From contig NZ_QWGE01000003.1 of NCBI RefSeq assembly GCF_003576375.1, positions 730,086 through 794,085 of the forward strand: a stretch of DNA of 64,000 nucleotides. The letters run 5' to 3'. This stretch comes from Pontibacter oryzae. GTDB taxonomy: Bacteria; Bacteroidota; Bacteroidia; Cytophagales; Hymenobacteraceae. Below are positions 41,721-52,000 of this stretch, in pieces; within the stretch, counting starts at the first letter, position 1, and each line of letters begins with the position of its first letter. The notes under the pieces are model-generated. The model saw nothing but the letters and a program-made list of their open reading frames with translations, searched no databases and had not been told where the DNA came from. A program made the translations under genes and the position numbers.

Positions 41721-42986
41721 TTATACTTCGGCCTCAACCGGCTTTTCCTTTTTCTCGGCTTTGTAAAGCAGGGTAGAGCAGTTCGTCAGGCGCAGCACTT
41801 CTTTGGCGCAACGCTGGATATCGTCGGGCGTTACAGCCTGCACTTTTTCACCCTCCTGATTAATTAAGTTTGCATCGCCGAGCAGCTTGCTGTAGGCCAG
41901 GTTCATGGCGCGGTTCAGTAGCTCAATCTCTGAGAACACAATGCTTGTTTCGGCCTGGTTCTTAACCTTGTTCAGCTCTTCCTCATCCACGCGCTGGTCT
42001 ATCAGCTCCTGCACAATTGCCTCGATGGCGGCGTTTGCCTGTTGCATGTCCACGCCCTCGTTCAGCTTGCCCTGTATGATCAAAAGCCCCGGCTCGATGT
42101 TGCCCGATACGGAGGCCGTGATGGAGTTGAACAGTTTCTGCTCCTTTACCAGGCGCTCATACAATCGGCTGGATTTGCCACGGCCAAGTATATCGCTGAT
42201 CAGGTCTACGGCATGGTAATCCGGGTGCTGACGGCCGGGCATGTGGTAGGCTTTGTAAATGGCGCTGAGCGGCACATCGGCTGTAACCTCTAGCGTGCGG
42301 GCCTCGGTTTGGCGCGGCTCCTGCTTTAGCTGGCGCTCATACTTGTTGCCGGCTGGTATCGGTCCAAACCACTTCTCGGAAAGCTCCTTGGCATGCTCGA
42401 AAGTTACGTTGCCAGCCACCACAAGGATGGCGTTGCTCGGCGAGTAGTGTTTCTTGAAAAAGGCTTTCACAATGTCCATGGTGGCCTCCTCTATGTGGGC
42501 GATCTCCTTACCAATAGTTGCCCATTTATAGGAGTGCTCCTTGTATGCCAGCGGGCGCAGCTTAAGCCATACATCGCCATAAGGTTGGTTCAGGTAATTC
42601 TGCTTAAACTCCTCCACCACCACTTTGCGCTGCACTTCAAGGCCATTCTCGTTAAAGAGCAGTTCCAGCATGCGGTCCGATTCCAGCCAGAATCCGGTTT
42701 CTATGTTCTGCGCAGGCACTGACAGGTAGTAATTGGTGATGTCGGGGCTGGTGAAGGCATTATTCTCGCCGCCTACGCGCTGCAGCGGCTCATCGTAGCT
42801 GTGTATGTTAATGGATCCACTGAACATCAGGTGCTCAAAAAGGTGGGCAAACCCAGTGTGGGCTTCCTCCTCGTCTCGGGAGCCTACGTCATACAGTACG
42901 TTCAGCACCGCCATTGGCGATGTATGGTCCTCGTGCACAATCACGCGCAAACCGTTATCCAGGGTAAATTCTTTAAAGTCTATCAT
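41721..42986 (-). CDS. M16 family zinc metallopeptidase
   Basis: A 421-residue insulinase-type peptidase, single M16 domain pair. The inverted zinc motif is HLFEH (His48, Glu51, His52) in FAHLFEHLMFSGS. The further Glu ligand region is IAHIEEATMDIV. The second domain contains YHMPGRQHPDYHAVDLISDILGRGKSSRLYERL. There is no signal peptide, so it is cytoplasmic unless exported otherwise. ATG at 42986 (MIDFKEFTLDNGL) is preferred over an upstream in-frame ATG. Many Bacteroidota carry two such genes side by side; here only one is present. Confidence 0.93.
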   Translation of the reverse strand: MIDFKEFTLDNGLRVIVHEDHTSPMAVLNVLYDVGSRDEEEAHTGFAHLFEHLMFSGSINIHSYDEPLQRVGGENNAFTSPDITNYYLSVPAQNIETGFWLESDRMLELLFNENGLEVQRKVVVEEFKQNYLNQPYGDVWLKLRPLAYKEHSYKWATIGKEIAHIEEATMDIVKAFFKKHYSPSNAILVVAGNVTFEHAKELSEKWFGPIPAGNKYERQLKQEPRQTEARTLEVTADVPLSAIYKAYHMPGRQHPDYHAVDLISDILGRGKSSRLYERLVKEQKLFNSITASVSGNIEPGLLIIQGKLNEGVDMQQANAAIEAIVQELIDQRVDEEELNKVKNQAETSIVFSEIELLNRAMNLAYSKLLGDANLINQEGEKVQAVTPDDIQRCAKEVLRLTNCSTLLYKAEKKEKPVEAEV

Positions 42987-43251
42987 ATTTTTTTTGAGCG
43001 ACACAGGCCACAAGTATCAAGATGCATACTTTGAGTAACGCAAGATGCTTTAGCCTTTACCGCTGAAGCCTAAACTTGCAACCTTTCCGGTATTTCTGTA
43101 CTTTTTGCACGTCAAGATGAGTCTTGAGCCGTGTGCCTTGATACTTGTGTCCAAAGTTGAACGAAGCAAATGTATAAATTAGTGGCATAAGTTTCAGATA
43201 GAATGCCATTAGTTTAACTTGCCGAACTATAACGAAGTTTCATTAAAAGAG

Positions 43252-45231
43252 ATGAACTATAACCGCAAAGAGTATACAGAAGAAGAGTTAATACAACTAT
43301 ACCGCGCCATCCTGAAGCCGCGCATGATCGAGGAGCGCATGCTGGTGCTGCTGCGACAGGGGAAGGTAAGCAAATGGTTTTCCGGCATTGGGCAGGAGGC
43401 TATCTCGGTTGGCTCGGCCATGGCGCTGGAGCAGGACGAGTATATTCTGCCGCTTCACCGCAACCTGGGTGTGTTCACGAGCCGTGGCGTGGCGCTGGAT
43501 AGGCTGTTTGCGCAGTTCCAGGGCAAGCTGCACGGGTTTACCAAGGGCCGCGACCGCTCTTTCCACTTCGGCACCAACGAGCATCACATTGTAGGCATGA
43601 TCTCGCACCTCGGGCCACAACTGGCTGTGGCAGATGGCATTGCCCTGGCCGATCTGTTGGAGCAGAAAGAGAAGGTAACGCTTGTGTTCAGCGGAGATGG
43701 CGGCGCATCGGAAGGAGATTTCCATGAGGCGCTGAACGTGGCGGCTGTGTGGGGCCTGCCGGTAATCTTTATGATAGAGAACAACGGCTACGGGCTGTCC
43801 ACGCCAAACAACGAGCAGTTTAAATTCAGGCACTTTATAGATAAAGGCCCGGCTTACGGCATAGATGCCCTGCAGATAGACGGGAATAACGTGCTGGAAG
43901 TATACGACACCGTGCGCCAGGCAGCGGCCAGCATCCGTAAAAACCCACGCCCGATGCTGATAGAAGCAATTACCTTCAGGATGCGCGGGCACGAGGAGGC
44001 CAGCGGCACCAAGTATGTGCCAAAGGAGCTGTTTGAGAAATGGGCGAAGAAAGACCCTGTTGAGAATTTCGAAAGTTACCTGCTGGATGAGCTTGTGCTA
44101 ACGCAGAAGGTAATGGAAAGTATAAAAGAGGAGCTGCGTAACGAGATTGAGGAAGGCTTGCAAAAGGCTTTTTCAGAACCGATGCCGGAAGTTAACCGTG
44201 AGCAGGAGATAGCTGATATGTACCAGCCCTTTGAGCAGGAAGTGGTGCAGCCAGCCTCCGAGTCCAAAACCGAGCGTCGTTTTGTGGATGCCATCTCCGA
44301 TGCGCTCAACCAAAGTATGGAGCGCTACCCAGACCTGGTACTAATGGGCCAGGATGTGGCAGAGTACGGCGGCGTATTTAAAGTATCGGAAGGCATGGTG
44401 GAGAAATTCGGAAAAGGCCGCATCCGCAACACCCCGCTGTGCGAGTCGGCCATACTTGGCGTTGGCATGGGCATGTCGGTGAGGGGCAAGAAAAGCATTG
44501 TGGAGATGCAGTTCGCCGATTTCGTGACCTGCGGCTTTAACCAGATCGTGAATAACCTGGCCAAGAGCCACTACCGCTGGGGCCAGAATGCCGATGTGGT
44601 GGTGCGCATGCCAACAGGTGCGGGCACGGCGGCTGGTCCGTTCCACTCGCAGAGCAACGAGGCCTGGTTCTTCCATACGCCGGGCCTCAAGATCGTTTAC
44701 CCATCCTCGCCCTATGATGCCAAAGGCCTGCTGAATGCCGCCATCGAGGACCCGAATCCAGTAATGTACTTCGAGCACAAAATGCTGTACCGCTCCATTT
44801 CGCAGGAAATCCCGGATGATTATTATACTGTTGAAATTGGCAAAGCCAAGACTGTGGCCGAGGGCTCTGACCTGACTATTATCACTTATGGTATGGGTGT
44901 GCACTGGGCCAAGCAGCTGCAGCAGGAGTTACGTGAGTCGAGCCTGGAGATTTTGGACCTGCGCTCCCTGCTGCCATGGGATAAGGATGCCGTGCGTACC
45001 GCCGTCGAAAAGACAGGCCGCGTAATCATTCTGCACGAGGATACTCTAACTGGAGGTATAGGCGGTGAAATAGCTGCCTGGATCAGTGAGCACTGCTTTG
45101 AGTTGCTGGATGCCCCGGTGGCGCGTGTAGCCAGCCTGGATACTGCCGTACCGTTTGCTCCGCCATTAGAGCAAGAGTTCCTACCAAGGCAGCGCCTGCG
45201 CCAGAAAGCCGAGCTGATGCTGAATTACTAG
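43252..45231 (+). CDS. Fused two-oxoacid dehydrogenase E1 (alpha plus beta)
   Basis: A 659-residue thiamine diphosphate enzyme in which E1 alpha (about 1-330) and E1 beta (about 345-659) are one chain. The alpha part shows GQEAISVG, the GDGGASEGDFHEALNVAAVWGLPVIFMIENN cofactor region and FRMRGHEEAS. The beta part shows MGQDVAEYGGVFKVSEGM, NTPLCESAILGVGMGMSV, and LDLRSLLPWDKDAV. It most resembles the branched-chain/2-oxoisovalerate type. E2 and E3 genes are not nearby. ATG at 43252 is used; a TTG at 43219 would add 11 residues. No operon partners. Confidence 0.93.
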   Translation: MNYNRKEYTEEELIQLYRAILKPRMIEERMLVLLRQGKVSKWFSGIGQEAISVGSAMALEQDEYILPLHRNLGVFTSRGVALDRLFAQFQGKLHGFTKGRDRSFHFGTNEHHIVGMISHLGPQLAVADGIALADLLEQKEKVTLVFSGDGGASEGDFHEALNVAAVWGLPVIFMIENNGYGLSTPNNEQFKFRHFIDKGPAYGIDALQIDGNNVLEVYDTVRQAAASIRKNPRPMLIEAITFRMRGHEEASGTKYVPKELFEKWAKKDPVENFESYLLDELVLTQKVMESIKEELRNEIEEGLQKAFSEPMPEVNREQEIADMYQPFEQEVVQPASESKTERRFVDAISDALNQSMERYPDLVLMGQDVAEYGGVFKVSEGMVEKFGKGRIRNTPLCESAILGVGMGMSVRGKKSIVEMQFADFVTCGFNQIVNNLAKSHYRWGQNADVVVRMPTGAGTAAGPFHSQSNEAWFFHTPGLKIVYPSSPYDAKGLLNAAIEDPNPVMYFEHKMLYRSISQEIPDDYYTVEIGKAKTVAEGSDLTIITYGMGVHWAKQLQQELRESSLEILDLRSLLPWDKDAVRTAVEKTGRVIILHEDTLTGGIGGEIAAWISEHCFELLDAPVARVASLDTAVPFAPPLEQEFLPRQRLRQKAELMLNY

Positions 45232-45302
45232 CGGTTTGTGCTTGCAAACTCTGGTATATAATTCAGTTTTGGGTGTGTTATATATCAGTTTTCAAATGTA
45301 AG

Positions 45303-45334
45303 TTGTTATAATGTTATTTTAATATTTAGATTTG
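45303..45334 (+). promoter_or_regulatory. Promoter abutting the 68-residue lipoprotein gene
   Basis: TTG (45303-45305), 21 bases, then TAGATTTG (45327-45334). The ATG is only 5 bases beyond, so transcription is predicted to start at or near the start codon. Confidence 0.55.
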
Positions 45335-45338
45335 CGCC

Positions 45339-45545
45339 ATGCGTGTACTTCGCCTTTATTTATTTGGATTGCTTTGCCTGAGTTTGCTTGCTGGTGCTAG
45401 TTGTCAGCGCAAAGGTGTTATACCTTGCCCAAAACCAACTGGCAAACGCGGCATCAAAATTCAGGGGCCAAATACCCAGGGCCTGGAGGCGATACAGGTG
45501 CCTATGGATAAGAATGGCCGGGTTAAAAAGAAGCGGCGCAATTAA
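45339..45545 (+). CDS. Small basic lipoprotein, unknown function
   Basis: A 68-residue predicted lipoprotein with signal MRVLRLYLFGLLCLSLLAGASC and lipidation Cys22. The mature 46 residues are very basic (QRKGVIPCPKPTGKRGIKI, ending KKKRRN) with one more Cys. This suits binding to lipopolysaccharide or nucleic acid at the membrane face; that is inference. The next gene is also a small basic exported protein, 42 bases on. Family not recognised. Confidence 0.7.
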   Translation: MRVLRLYLFGLLCLSLLAGASCQRKGVIPCPKPTGKRGIKIQGPNTQGLEAIQVPMDKNGRVKKKRRN

Positions 45546-45587
45546 TCCTGCATTAGAAACCACTTTAACAGGAATCAGTATACAACG

Positions 45588-45953
45588 ATGATGAAGGTGC
45601 GTCTTGCAGCATATTGTTCTCAAAAGGTTCTGAAGTATGGCTTCAGCCTGTTGCTGTTCTTCCTGATAGGCACAGTGTCTGGTTACGGCCAGGTGAACCA
45701 TGAGTCGCAGGCACAGCATGACCAGGAAGTGAAGCTTTCTCTGAAAGAAGCCTCTAAAGTAGATGCAGCTTATAAAGAAACACACCTTAACACCAATATT
45801 TATACTTTTAAAAAAGGAGCGGCAGGGCGTAAGCGCGTCTATAAAGATGGGCGTGATAAGTACCAATTTAACACGAGCGGTGAGCCGGTTAAAAAGTTAA
45901 AGCTCTTCAAAAAGAAACGGAAGTATAAACAGCGGAGCAAGAAAAAAGATTAA
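45588..45953 (+). CDS. Small exported basic protein, unknown function
   Basis: A 121-residue protein with an uncleaved-looking or signal-type helix (about 17-36, GFSLLLFFLIGTVSGYGQ). After it comes a polar region (KLSLKEASKVDAAYKETHLN) and a strongly basic tail (VKKLKLFKKKRKYKQRSKKKD). Start: MMK double ATG at 45588. It follows the 68-residue lipoprotein on the same strand, and ytxJ is 28 bases further, so the three may share a transcript ending at the 46315 terminator. No known family recognised. Confidence 0.65.
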   Translation: MMKVRLAAYCSQKVLKYGFSLLLFFLIGTVSGYGQVNHESQAQHDQEVKLSLKEASKVDAAYKETHLNTNIYTFKKGAAGRKRVYKDGRDKYQFNTSGEPVKKLKLFKKKRKYKQRSKKKD

Positions 45954-45981
45954 TCCACACGAATAGAAAGGAAATACATAT

Positions 45982-46329
45982 ATGAATTGGCACCCGCTAA
46001 CCAGTGTAGAGCAGTTAGATGAAATTCTGGAAGAGTCGAAGAACACACCGGTAGTGATTTTTAAGCACAGTACCTCTTGTTCTATCAGCTCAACGGCCAA
46101 AAGCCGCCTGGAGCGCCAATGGGCTGGCGCAGGCCTGGACCACGTAAAGCCCTATTACCTGGATTTGCTGAGTTACCGCCCGGTATCTAACGAGGTGGCA
46201 GAAACATTACACGTAACGCACCAGTCGCCGCAGCTTCTGCTTGTGCAGGACGGCATGTGCTCCTATGATGCATCGCACCTAAGCATAAGTGTAGATGCCC
46301 TGAAGAAAAAAGTGACGGCGAAGCAGTAA
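45982..46329 (+). CDS. ytxJ: YtxJ/BrxC-type bacillithiol-system redox protein
   Basis: A 115-residue thioredoxin-fold monothiol bacilliredoxin-like protein, expected to remove bacillithiol from proteins. The N-terminal strand-helix NTPVVIFKHSTSCSISSTAKSRLERQW carries the single active Cys33. The cis-Pro position lies in VTHQSPQLLLVQDG. Family length fits. It is the last gene of a three-gene run. Its stop codon lies inside the terminator hairpin. Confidence 0.9.
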   Translation: MNWHPLTSVEQLDEILEESKNTPVVIFKHSTSCSISSTAKSRLERQWAGAGLDHVKPYYLDLLSYRPVSNEVAETLHVTHQSPQLLLVQDGMCSYDASHLSISVDALKKKVTAKQ

Positions 46330-46350
46330 TAACTGCCTCGCCGTTTTTTT
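46315..46350 (+). terminator. Terminator overlapping the ytxJ stop
   Basis: 46315-46327 pairs with 46332-46344 with one mismatch, loop AATA, followed by TTTTTTT. The TAA stop (46327-46329) is at the stem top, so terminator and stop codon coincide. Confidence 0.85.
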
Positions 46351-46351
46351 G

Positions 46352-46759
46352 TTAGTACCGGAAGGTAATCGTTTGCTTTACATCCGGGTGCAGGCTGAGG
46401 GCCACCGGGCAGGTGCGGGCAGCATTCTCAAGCATCGCTTTCTCTTTATCGGAGTATGATTTGCCCGCAGGCATTGTAAATAACAGCTCCACTTCGGCAA
46501 TGCGGCGCGGCTCTGCGGCCATGGTTTTGGTAATCTCAATCTCAATGCCTTCAATGTCGATGTTGCTGCGGTTGGCCACAATGCCCATAATTGTCATCAT
46601 GCAGGAGCCGAGTGCGGCGCAAACCAAATCGGTAGGGGAGAATGCCTCGCCTTTCCCGTTATTGTCTACGGGGGCATCGGTGATGACGCAGTTGCCAGAG
46701 GCCAGGTGTTTGGCGGAAGTACGCAAATCACCTTTATAAACACTTTGTATTGTTGCCAT
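46352..46759 (-). CDS. OsmC family peroxide-reducing protein
   Basis: A 135-residue OsmC/Ohr-type thiol peroxidase, reducing organic hydroperoxides. The two redox cysteines are Cys53 in AALGSCMMTIMG and Cys117 in TCPVALSL. FSPTDLVCAAL has a third Cys at 47. Full length; cytoplasmic. Convergent with ytxJ: the stop codons are 22 bases apart with the ytxJ terminator between. A near-match TAACTTTA -7-like site lies upstream in the divergent region shared with the outer-membrane protein gene. Confidence 0.92.
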   Translation of the reverse strand: MATIQSVYKGDLRTSAKHLASGNCVITDAPVDNNGKGEAFSPTDLVCAALGSCMMTIMGIVANRSNIDIEGIEIEITKTMAAEPRRIAEVELLFTMPAGKSYSDKEKAMLENAARTCPVALSLHPDVKQTITFRY

Positions 46760-46830
46760 ACGTATAAAATCCTGAATTTGAAATACGCGTAAAGTTAATT
46801 ACTTTTAGACAATCTGAAACGCCCTGTTCT

Positions 46831-47562
46831 GTGATTAGATATTTCGCATATGTACTTGTAGCAGCCCTGTTGAGCGCTGCCCCTGCCGTCGCCCAGTCGC
46901 AGGAAGACGAGAGCTTCCGTAACGAGCTAAGCTATGGCATCAACTTTAACTCTAACGGCGGCTTGATCGGAGGTGTGTTTATGCGCTCATCGTATTTCAT
47001 GAACGAGCGCATGTACCAGTTTGGCGGAATCGAGATTGTAGAGATAAAGCACCCGAAAGAGAACCGCTATTACAGCCCGGTGTCCGGCGACTCGTTTATC
47101 TATGGTAAAAGGAATTACCTTTTTGTGGTGAGGCCGCACTATGGGCGTGAGCTGGTTCTTTTCCGTAAGGCGGCAGAGTCTGGTGTGCAGGTTAACGCCA
47201 TTGGTGCCATAGGCCCTTCTATTGGCTTGCAAGTACCTTATTATATCGATTACAACTATAACGGCAACGGCACAGATATCCGGACAGTACCTTACGATGA
47301 GCGAGAGCACTCCAACCTAGATTATATTTTAGGAAGCGATACCGTATTCCGTGGCTTGGGCGAAGCCAAGATCAAGCCCGGCGTACACGCAAAGGCCGGC
47401 CTTAGCTTTGAGTATGGCCGTTACCGCGAAAGTATAGCTGGTATAGAGGTAGGCGTGTCTGTTGAGTATTTCCCAAGCAAGCCAGTTATCATTCCGCTGG
47501 CAGATAACAAGAACATCTTTACGGGCGTGTACCTTAATTTATACTACGGTACCCGGAAGTAA
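46831..47562 (+). CDS. Predicted outer-membrane beta-barrel protein before lipA
   Basis: A 243-residue exported protein; signal peptide about 1-21 (MIRYFAYVLVAALLSAAPAVAQ). The mature chain consists of alternating aromatic/hydrophobic strands with Gly turns (LSYGINFNSNGGLIGGVF, YLFVVRPHYGRELVLF) and ends GVYLNLYYGTRK, as in small barrels. The start is GTG at 46831, the first start after upstream stops. It lies divergent from osmC and 113 bases before lipA. I recall similar proteins beside lipA in related bacteria but cannot verify it. Function unknown. Confidence 0.8.
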   Translation: MIRYFAYVLVAALLSAAPAVAQSQEDESFRNELSYGINFNSNGGLIGGVFMRSSYFMNERMYQFGGIEIVEIKHPKENRYYSPVSGDSFIYGKRNYLFVVRPHYGRELVLFRKAAESGVQVNAIGAIGPSIGLQVPYYIDYNYNGNGTDIRTVPYDEREHSNLDYILGSDTVFRGLGEAKIKPGVHAKAGLSFEYGRYRESIAGIEVGVSVEYFPSKPVIIPLADNKNIFTGVYLNLYYGTRK

Positions 47563-47663
47563 TCCCCCACCCCGAACATTTGGGAGCTTGTTTTTGTTAG
47601 ATAGGCAAACCATGCCATAGGCACATTTTTGCCCAATGGCTAAACTCTTAACCCATAACTTCC

Positions 47664-47671
47664 TATCTTTG
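47664..47671 (+). promoter_or_regulatory. -7 element directly before lipA
   Basis: TATCTTTG matches TAnnTTTG and ends 4 bases before the lipA ATG (47676), predicting a leaderless or nearly leaderless message. The -33 element is weak. Confidence 0.5.
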
Positions 47672-47675
47672 CACC

Positions 47676-48587
47676 ATGGATGAAATGATGACACTTCCGG
47701 TTATTCAGCCTAATGCCAAGCCCGAGGGGCTTAACGCACTGGGCCAGCCGCGCAAGCCAAACTGGCTGCGTGTAAAACTGCCGGTTGGGAAGGAGTACGC
47801 CAAAGTAAGAAGCATTGTAGACGAATATAAGCTGCACACCATTTGCGAGAGCGGCAATTGCCCGAATATGGGTGAGTGCTGGGGCGCTGGTACAGCTACG
47901 TTCATGATCTTAGGTAATGTGTGTACCCGCAGTTGCTCTTTCTGCGCTGTGGCTACAGGCCGCCCGAACGAGTATGACGAAGATGAGCCGCGCCGCGTAG
48001 CGGAGGCCATCAAGCTTATGGGTGTGAAGCATGCCGTGCTTACCTCGGTAAACCGCGATGAGCTGAAAGACCGTGGAGCCGCCATCTGGCACGAAACCGT
48101 AAAGCAGGTAAAGCTCATGTCGCCAACCACAACCATCGAGACGCTAATCCCGGACGTGAAGGCTAACTGGGATGCCCTGATCACGATGATCTCGCCAGGG
48201 CAGGAGGTTGTATCGCATAACATGGAGACAGTGAAAGAGCTGTATCGCCGCGTGCGCCCGCAGGCAAAATATGATCGCTCGCTGGAGCAGATACGCCGCA
48301 CCAAAGAGTATGGCCAACGCACTAAAACCGGTATTATGCTGGGTTTAGGCGAAACGCGCGAGCAAGTATACCAAGCCATGGACGATCTGGCAGCCAACGG
48401 CTGCGATATCCTGACCTTGGGGCAGTACTTGCAGCCTACTAAAATGCACTTAGAGGTAGCCGAGTTTATACATCCGGACCTGTTCGACCACTACCGTGAG
48501 GAAGGGCTTAAGCGAGGCCTGAGGTACGTCGAGTCAGGGCCTTTAGTAAGATCTTCTTATCACGCAGAGCGCCATGTAAACGTTTAG
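47676..48587 (+). CDS. lipA: Lipoyl synthase
   Basis: A 303-residue radical SAM enzyme inserting two sulfur atoms into octanoyl groups to make the lipoyl cofactor of GcvH and two-oxoacid dehydrogenase E2. Auxiliary cluster cysteines are Cys57, Cys62 and Cys68 ([12 protein letters not shown]). The SAM cluster cysteines are Cys83, Cys87 and Cys90 (CTRSCSFC). The C-terminal RSSYHAE Ser ligand region is present. It serves enzymes also encoded in the window (GcvP, fused E1), though not as neighbours. A TAnnTTTG element ends just before the ATG; internal ATGs at 47685 and 47688 are possible starts. Confidence 0.97.
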   Translation: MDEMMTLPVIQPNAKPEGLNALGQPRKPNWLRVKLPVGKEYAKVRSIVDEYKLHTICESGNCPNMGECWGAGTATFMILGNVCTRSCSFCAVATGRPNEYDEDEPRRVAEAIKLMGVKHAVLTSVNRDELKDRGAAIWHETVKQVKLMSPTTTIETLIPDVKANWDALITMISPGQEVVSHNMETVKELYRRVRPQAKYDRSLEQIRRTKEYGQRTKTGIMLGLGETREQVYQAMDDLAANGCDILTLGQYLQPTKMHLEVAEFIHPDLFDHYREEGLKRGLRYVESGPLVRSSYHAERHVNV

Positions 48588-48608
48588 CGTTAAAACATTA
48601 GATAGCCG

Positions 48609-48648
48609 AAGCCCCTGTTGCAAACATGTGCAACAGGGGCTTTTTTTT
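48609..48648 (+). terminator. Terminator of lipA
   Basis: GCCCCTGTTGCA (48611-48622) pairs with TGCAACAGGGGC (48629-48640), followed by eight T. A classic intrinsic terminator. Confidence 0.92.
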
Positions 48649-48896
48649 GTACTATTTTCTAGGTGTATAATTGGTAGGATAAAATAAAGAATTTTGATAT
48701 TTTTTGTGCAATTTTTTGGATATAAAGTCCTGAAACGTAATTTTACTGCTGATTATCAGCTACTACGACTATGTAAACAACTTTTACCTTTTTCCTCTCT
48801 TTAGATTATTGCACTGTTTTATTTCTGCTTTGCCCATTAGCAGGCTGCTCTGCGGCAAGGAATATAGAATAAAAACAGCCTTTATTCGATAATTGG

Positions 48897-48988
48897 CATA
48901 TATAGATATATGAACTTTATTAATTGCTAAAACCATTTCGAAACGAAGGAGTAAATACTATAAATAGGTAGATAAGTATATATATCTA
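48897..48988. promoter_or_regulatory. AT-rich control region of the adhesin locus with two dyads
   Basis: CATATAT-AG-ATATATG (48897-48912) and TAGATA (48969-48974) with TATCTA (48983-48988) are inverted repeats in the strongly AT-rich 443-base spacer before the adhesin gene. Together they may be repressor or activator sites. No clean TAnnTTTG promoter was found, so regulation may need an activator. The rest of 48649-49030 shows nothing else. Confidence 0.3.
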
Positions 48989-49030
48989 TTCATATTTTAT
49001 TAAAAAATATTCTTTTATACTTAAGATTAT

Positions 49031-52000
49031 ATGATCCGACCTTTACTGCTGACCTTTCTGCTCCTGATAGGTAGTATCACTCAAAGCCTGGCGCAAACTG
49101 AGCAGGAAATAATGGGGCAGGCGACTAATTTTGCCGTGCTAGCCTCTAAAAAAATCGCTGTAAAAAGTATTTCTGGCGTAACGGGCAGCGTGGGCATAGA
49201 GAACCGCAGCAATATCGAGAACCCGGAATTGCTAAGCATACAAGAGGGTAGTATCCAAACGGGGGCTTCCGCCACTGGTGCTCAGGCCAGCGCCTTAGCT
49301 GCGTATAATCGCTTTGATGAGAAGGCTGGCGCTGTAACTATTACTAACCTGAACAGCGGAGCGACAGGCATCAGGCCTGGCCACTACAAGCTTACAGGCA
49401 CAGCCAGCTTCGAGAGTGTGCTAACCCTGAACGCCGAGGGCAATCCGGATGGCCTGTATATCTTCGAAATTAACGGCGATTTGATTTCTAATGCTCCCAA
49501 TGCAGCTATCCGTCTAATCTATGCGCAAAGCAAAAACGTGTATTGGATTGTGAGCGGCCGGGTAGACTTAGGCGGTATCACAAACTTCGTAGGTACTATA
49601 ATTGCCAAAGGCGATGTATACTTACAGGACGGTGTAGGCGTTAATGGCCGAGCTATTTCTTTAGAAGGCACAGTAACGCTGGAACGCAACAACCTATACT
49701 TGCCGGGCATTGTGAGAACAGACGTAAAAGTTGTAAAGTCTGCGCCGGAGAAAACCTACAGAATTGGCGACGAGGTAACCTACACGATAGCCGTGAGCAA
49801 CAGCGGCCCAGGTACAGCCTATGATGTTGTGATGCAAGATAAACTGCCTGCCTCCGGCCTGCAGTACGTAACAGGCTCTGCCGCTTTCGGCAAAGGCACT
49901 TTTGATCCCGCAACCTTGAAGTGGACTATCCCTAGCCTGGAGTTTGCGGAGACAGCCGAGATTAAGCTGACATTCAAGATCACTGAAGCAGGATCTCTCA
50001 CTAATACGGCGGTCGTATCGTCTAGAGACCCTGATCCACAAAACGATGATAATTCTAGCTCTTGGACGATTATAGTCCCGGAAACAAATGCTGACCTAAG
50101 TATAACCAAGACCGCCGCCACGGCACCATATAGTGCCGGAGGAGAGGTAACCTATACTTTAACGGTTACAAACAATGGGCCTTACGATGCCAAGGCTGTT
50201 ATAGTAACGGATGTACTTCCTGCAGGGCTAGAGTTTGTTTCTGCAACAGGAGGATATGTGCAAGCCAACGGTACATTTAACTTGGGTGACATGGCAGCAG
50301 GTACAAGTAAAACAGTTACCATCACAGCCCAGATAAACAAGAACGGCACGATCGTAAACACAGCAACAGTAGCCGGAAGCAACGAGGTGCCAGACCTTGA
50401 TATGAATAACAACTCAGCCACTGCAGTTATCGAAGTGGCCTGCCCTGAGGTAACAGGCTTTGCTCTTACCGGACAAGCAACGTTATGCGAGGGCGTATCA
50501 AACATCACTTATACTGCCAAGCCAATTGCTGGGGCAACTTATACTTTCACGGCTACTGGTGGTGTGCAAATTATATCTCAGTCTGATAACGAGGTGACGA
50601 TAACCGCAGGAGCTAGCAACGGAACAATTAGCGTTACGGCTACGGACCTTTGCAACAAAACGTACACAGCCAGCCAGAACATTACCGTAACACCAGCACT
50701 GGCAGTAGCAGTGATCAATGGCCCGGATGCTGTGTGCCAGAACAGCACCGGTAACACTTATGAAGTAACTGGTTATCCGGAAGGTACTATTTATAAATGG
50801 CAGGCCACAGGAGGCTTAACCATTACCTCTGCAGACAATGCGGCAACAGTAACGGTTAGTGCAGGCACTACAGGCGGCACGCTAACTCTAGCAGTAAGCA
50901 ACACTTGCTTCACGCCTGCAGCAACTACTAAATTGGTAAATATTAAGCCACTGCCAGCGGCTCCTGTAACTATAACCGGAGAAACAGTAGTATGCGCTGG
51001 CTCGCAGCGAACCTATGCTGCCAGCGCAGTTACGGGAGCCACTTACTTCTGGGATCTTCCTACAGGCTGGTCAGTAGTGCCTGGCACACCAACCAACGAG
51101 CGGGAAATTACAGTAGTTATTGGCAACAGCAGCGGAACCATTGCAGTGTTTGGCAGCAACGAGTGCGGCATCAGCGAGCAGTCTGCATCTATCGCGGTAA
51201 CTGTAAACGACAAGCCAGCCTTGCCAACCATTTCTGGCGAGACTACCGCCTGCAAAGGTACAGAGCTAACTTATTCGATAGCTAAAGTGGATGATGCCAT
51301 TAAGTATAACTGGACGGTGCCTGCTACCTGGACTCTAGTTAGCGGCGAGGACACAAACAGCATTACAGTTAGAGTTGGTGAAGGAGATGGCAAGGTTACC
51401 GTGAACGTAGAAAACGGCTGCGGCGCCAGCGCAACAGCAGAGCTAGTAGTTGCTCCTACATCAGCACCTGCCAACCCAATCATCTCCGGCGATGCGGAGG
51501 TATGCGAAAACACGCAGGGGATAGTTTATACTGTAACTAATCCTGAGGCTGGGGCCACTTATACCTGGACACTGCCACAAGGTTGGAGCTTTGCGAATGG
51601 CATTAACACCGGCGTAAGTATAACTGCAATTGCTGGTACCACAGGAGGGAATGTGCAGGTGCAGGCTTCTAACGCCTGTAACAATGTAGTAATGGGTCAG
51701 CCGTTTCCTATTACAGTATTCGCGCCGCCAGTTACCCCTGGGCAGATAACCGACAACAGCAATGCATGCGATGGTCTTACCTTTAGCATTGATCCGGTTC
51801 AGGGTGCGGTAAGCTACAACTGGACGGTAACCGGTGGCTTTACAATCCTATCGGGCCAGGGCACAACTACTATCACTGTTACCGCAGATAATGCTACGCA
51901 AACTGGCACAGTAAGCGTGTCTACCGTAAACGGCCCATGCAGCAGCGTGGAGGCCTCAGCACCGATAGACGCCTCGCTGGCCGATGGCAACCTGGACTTC

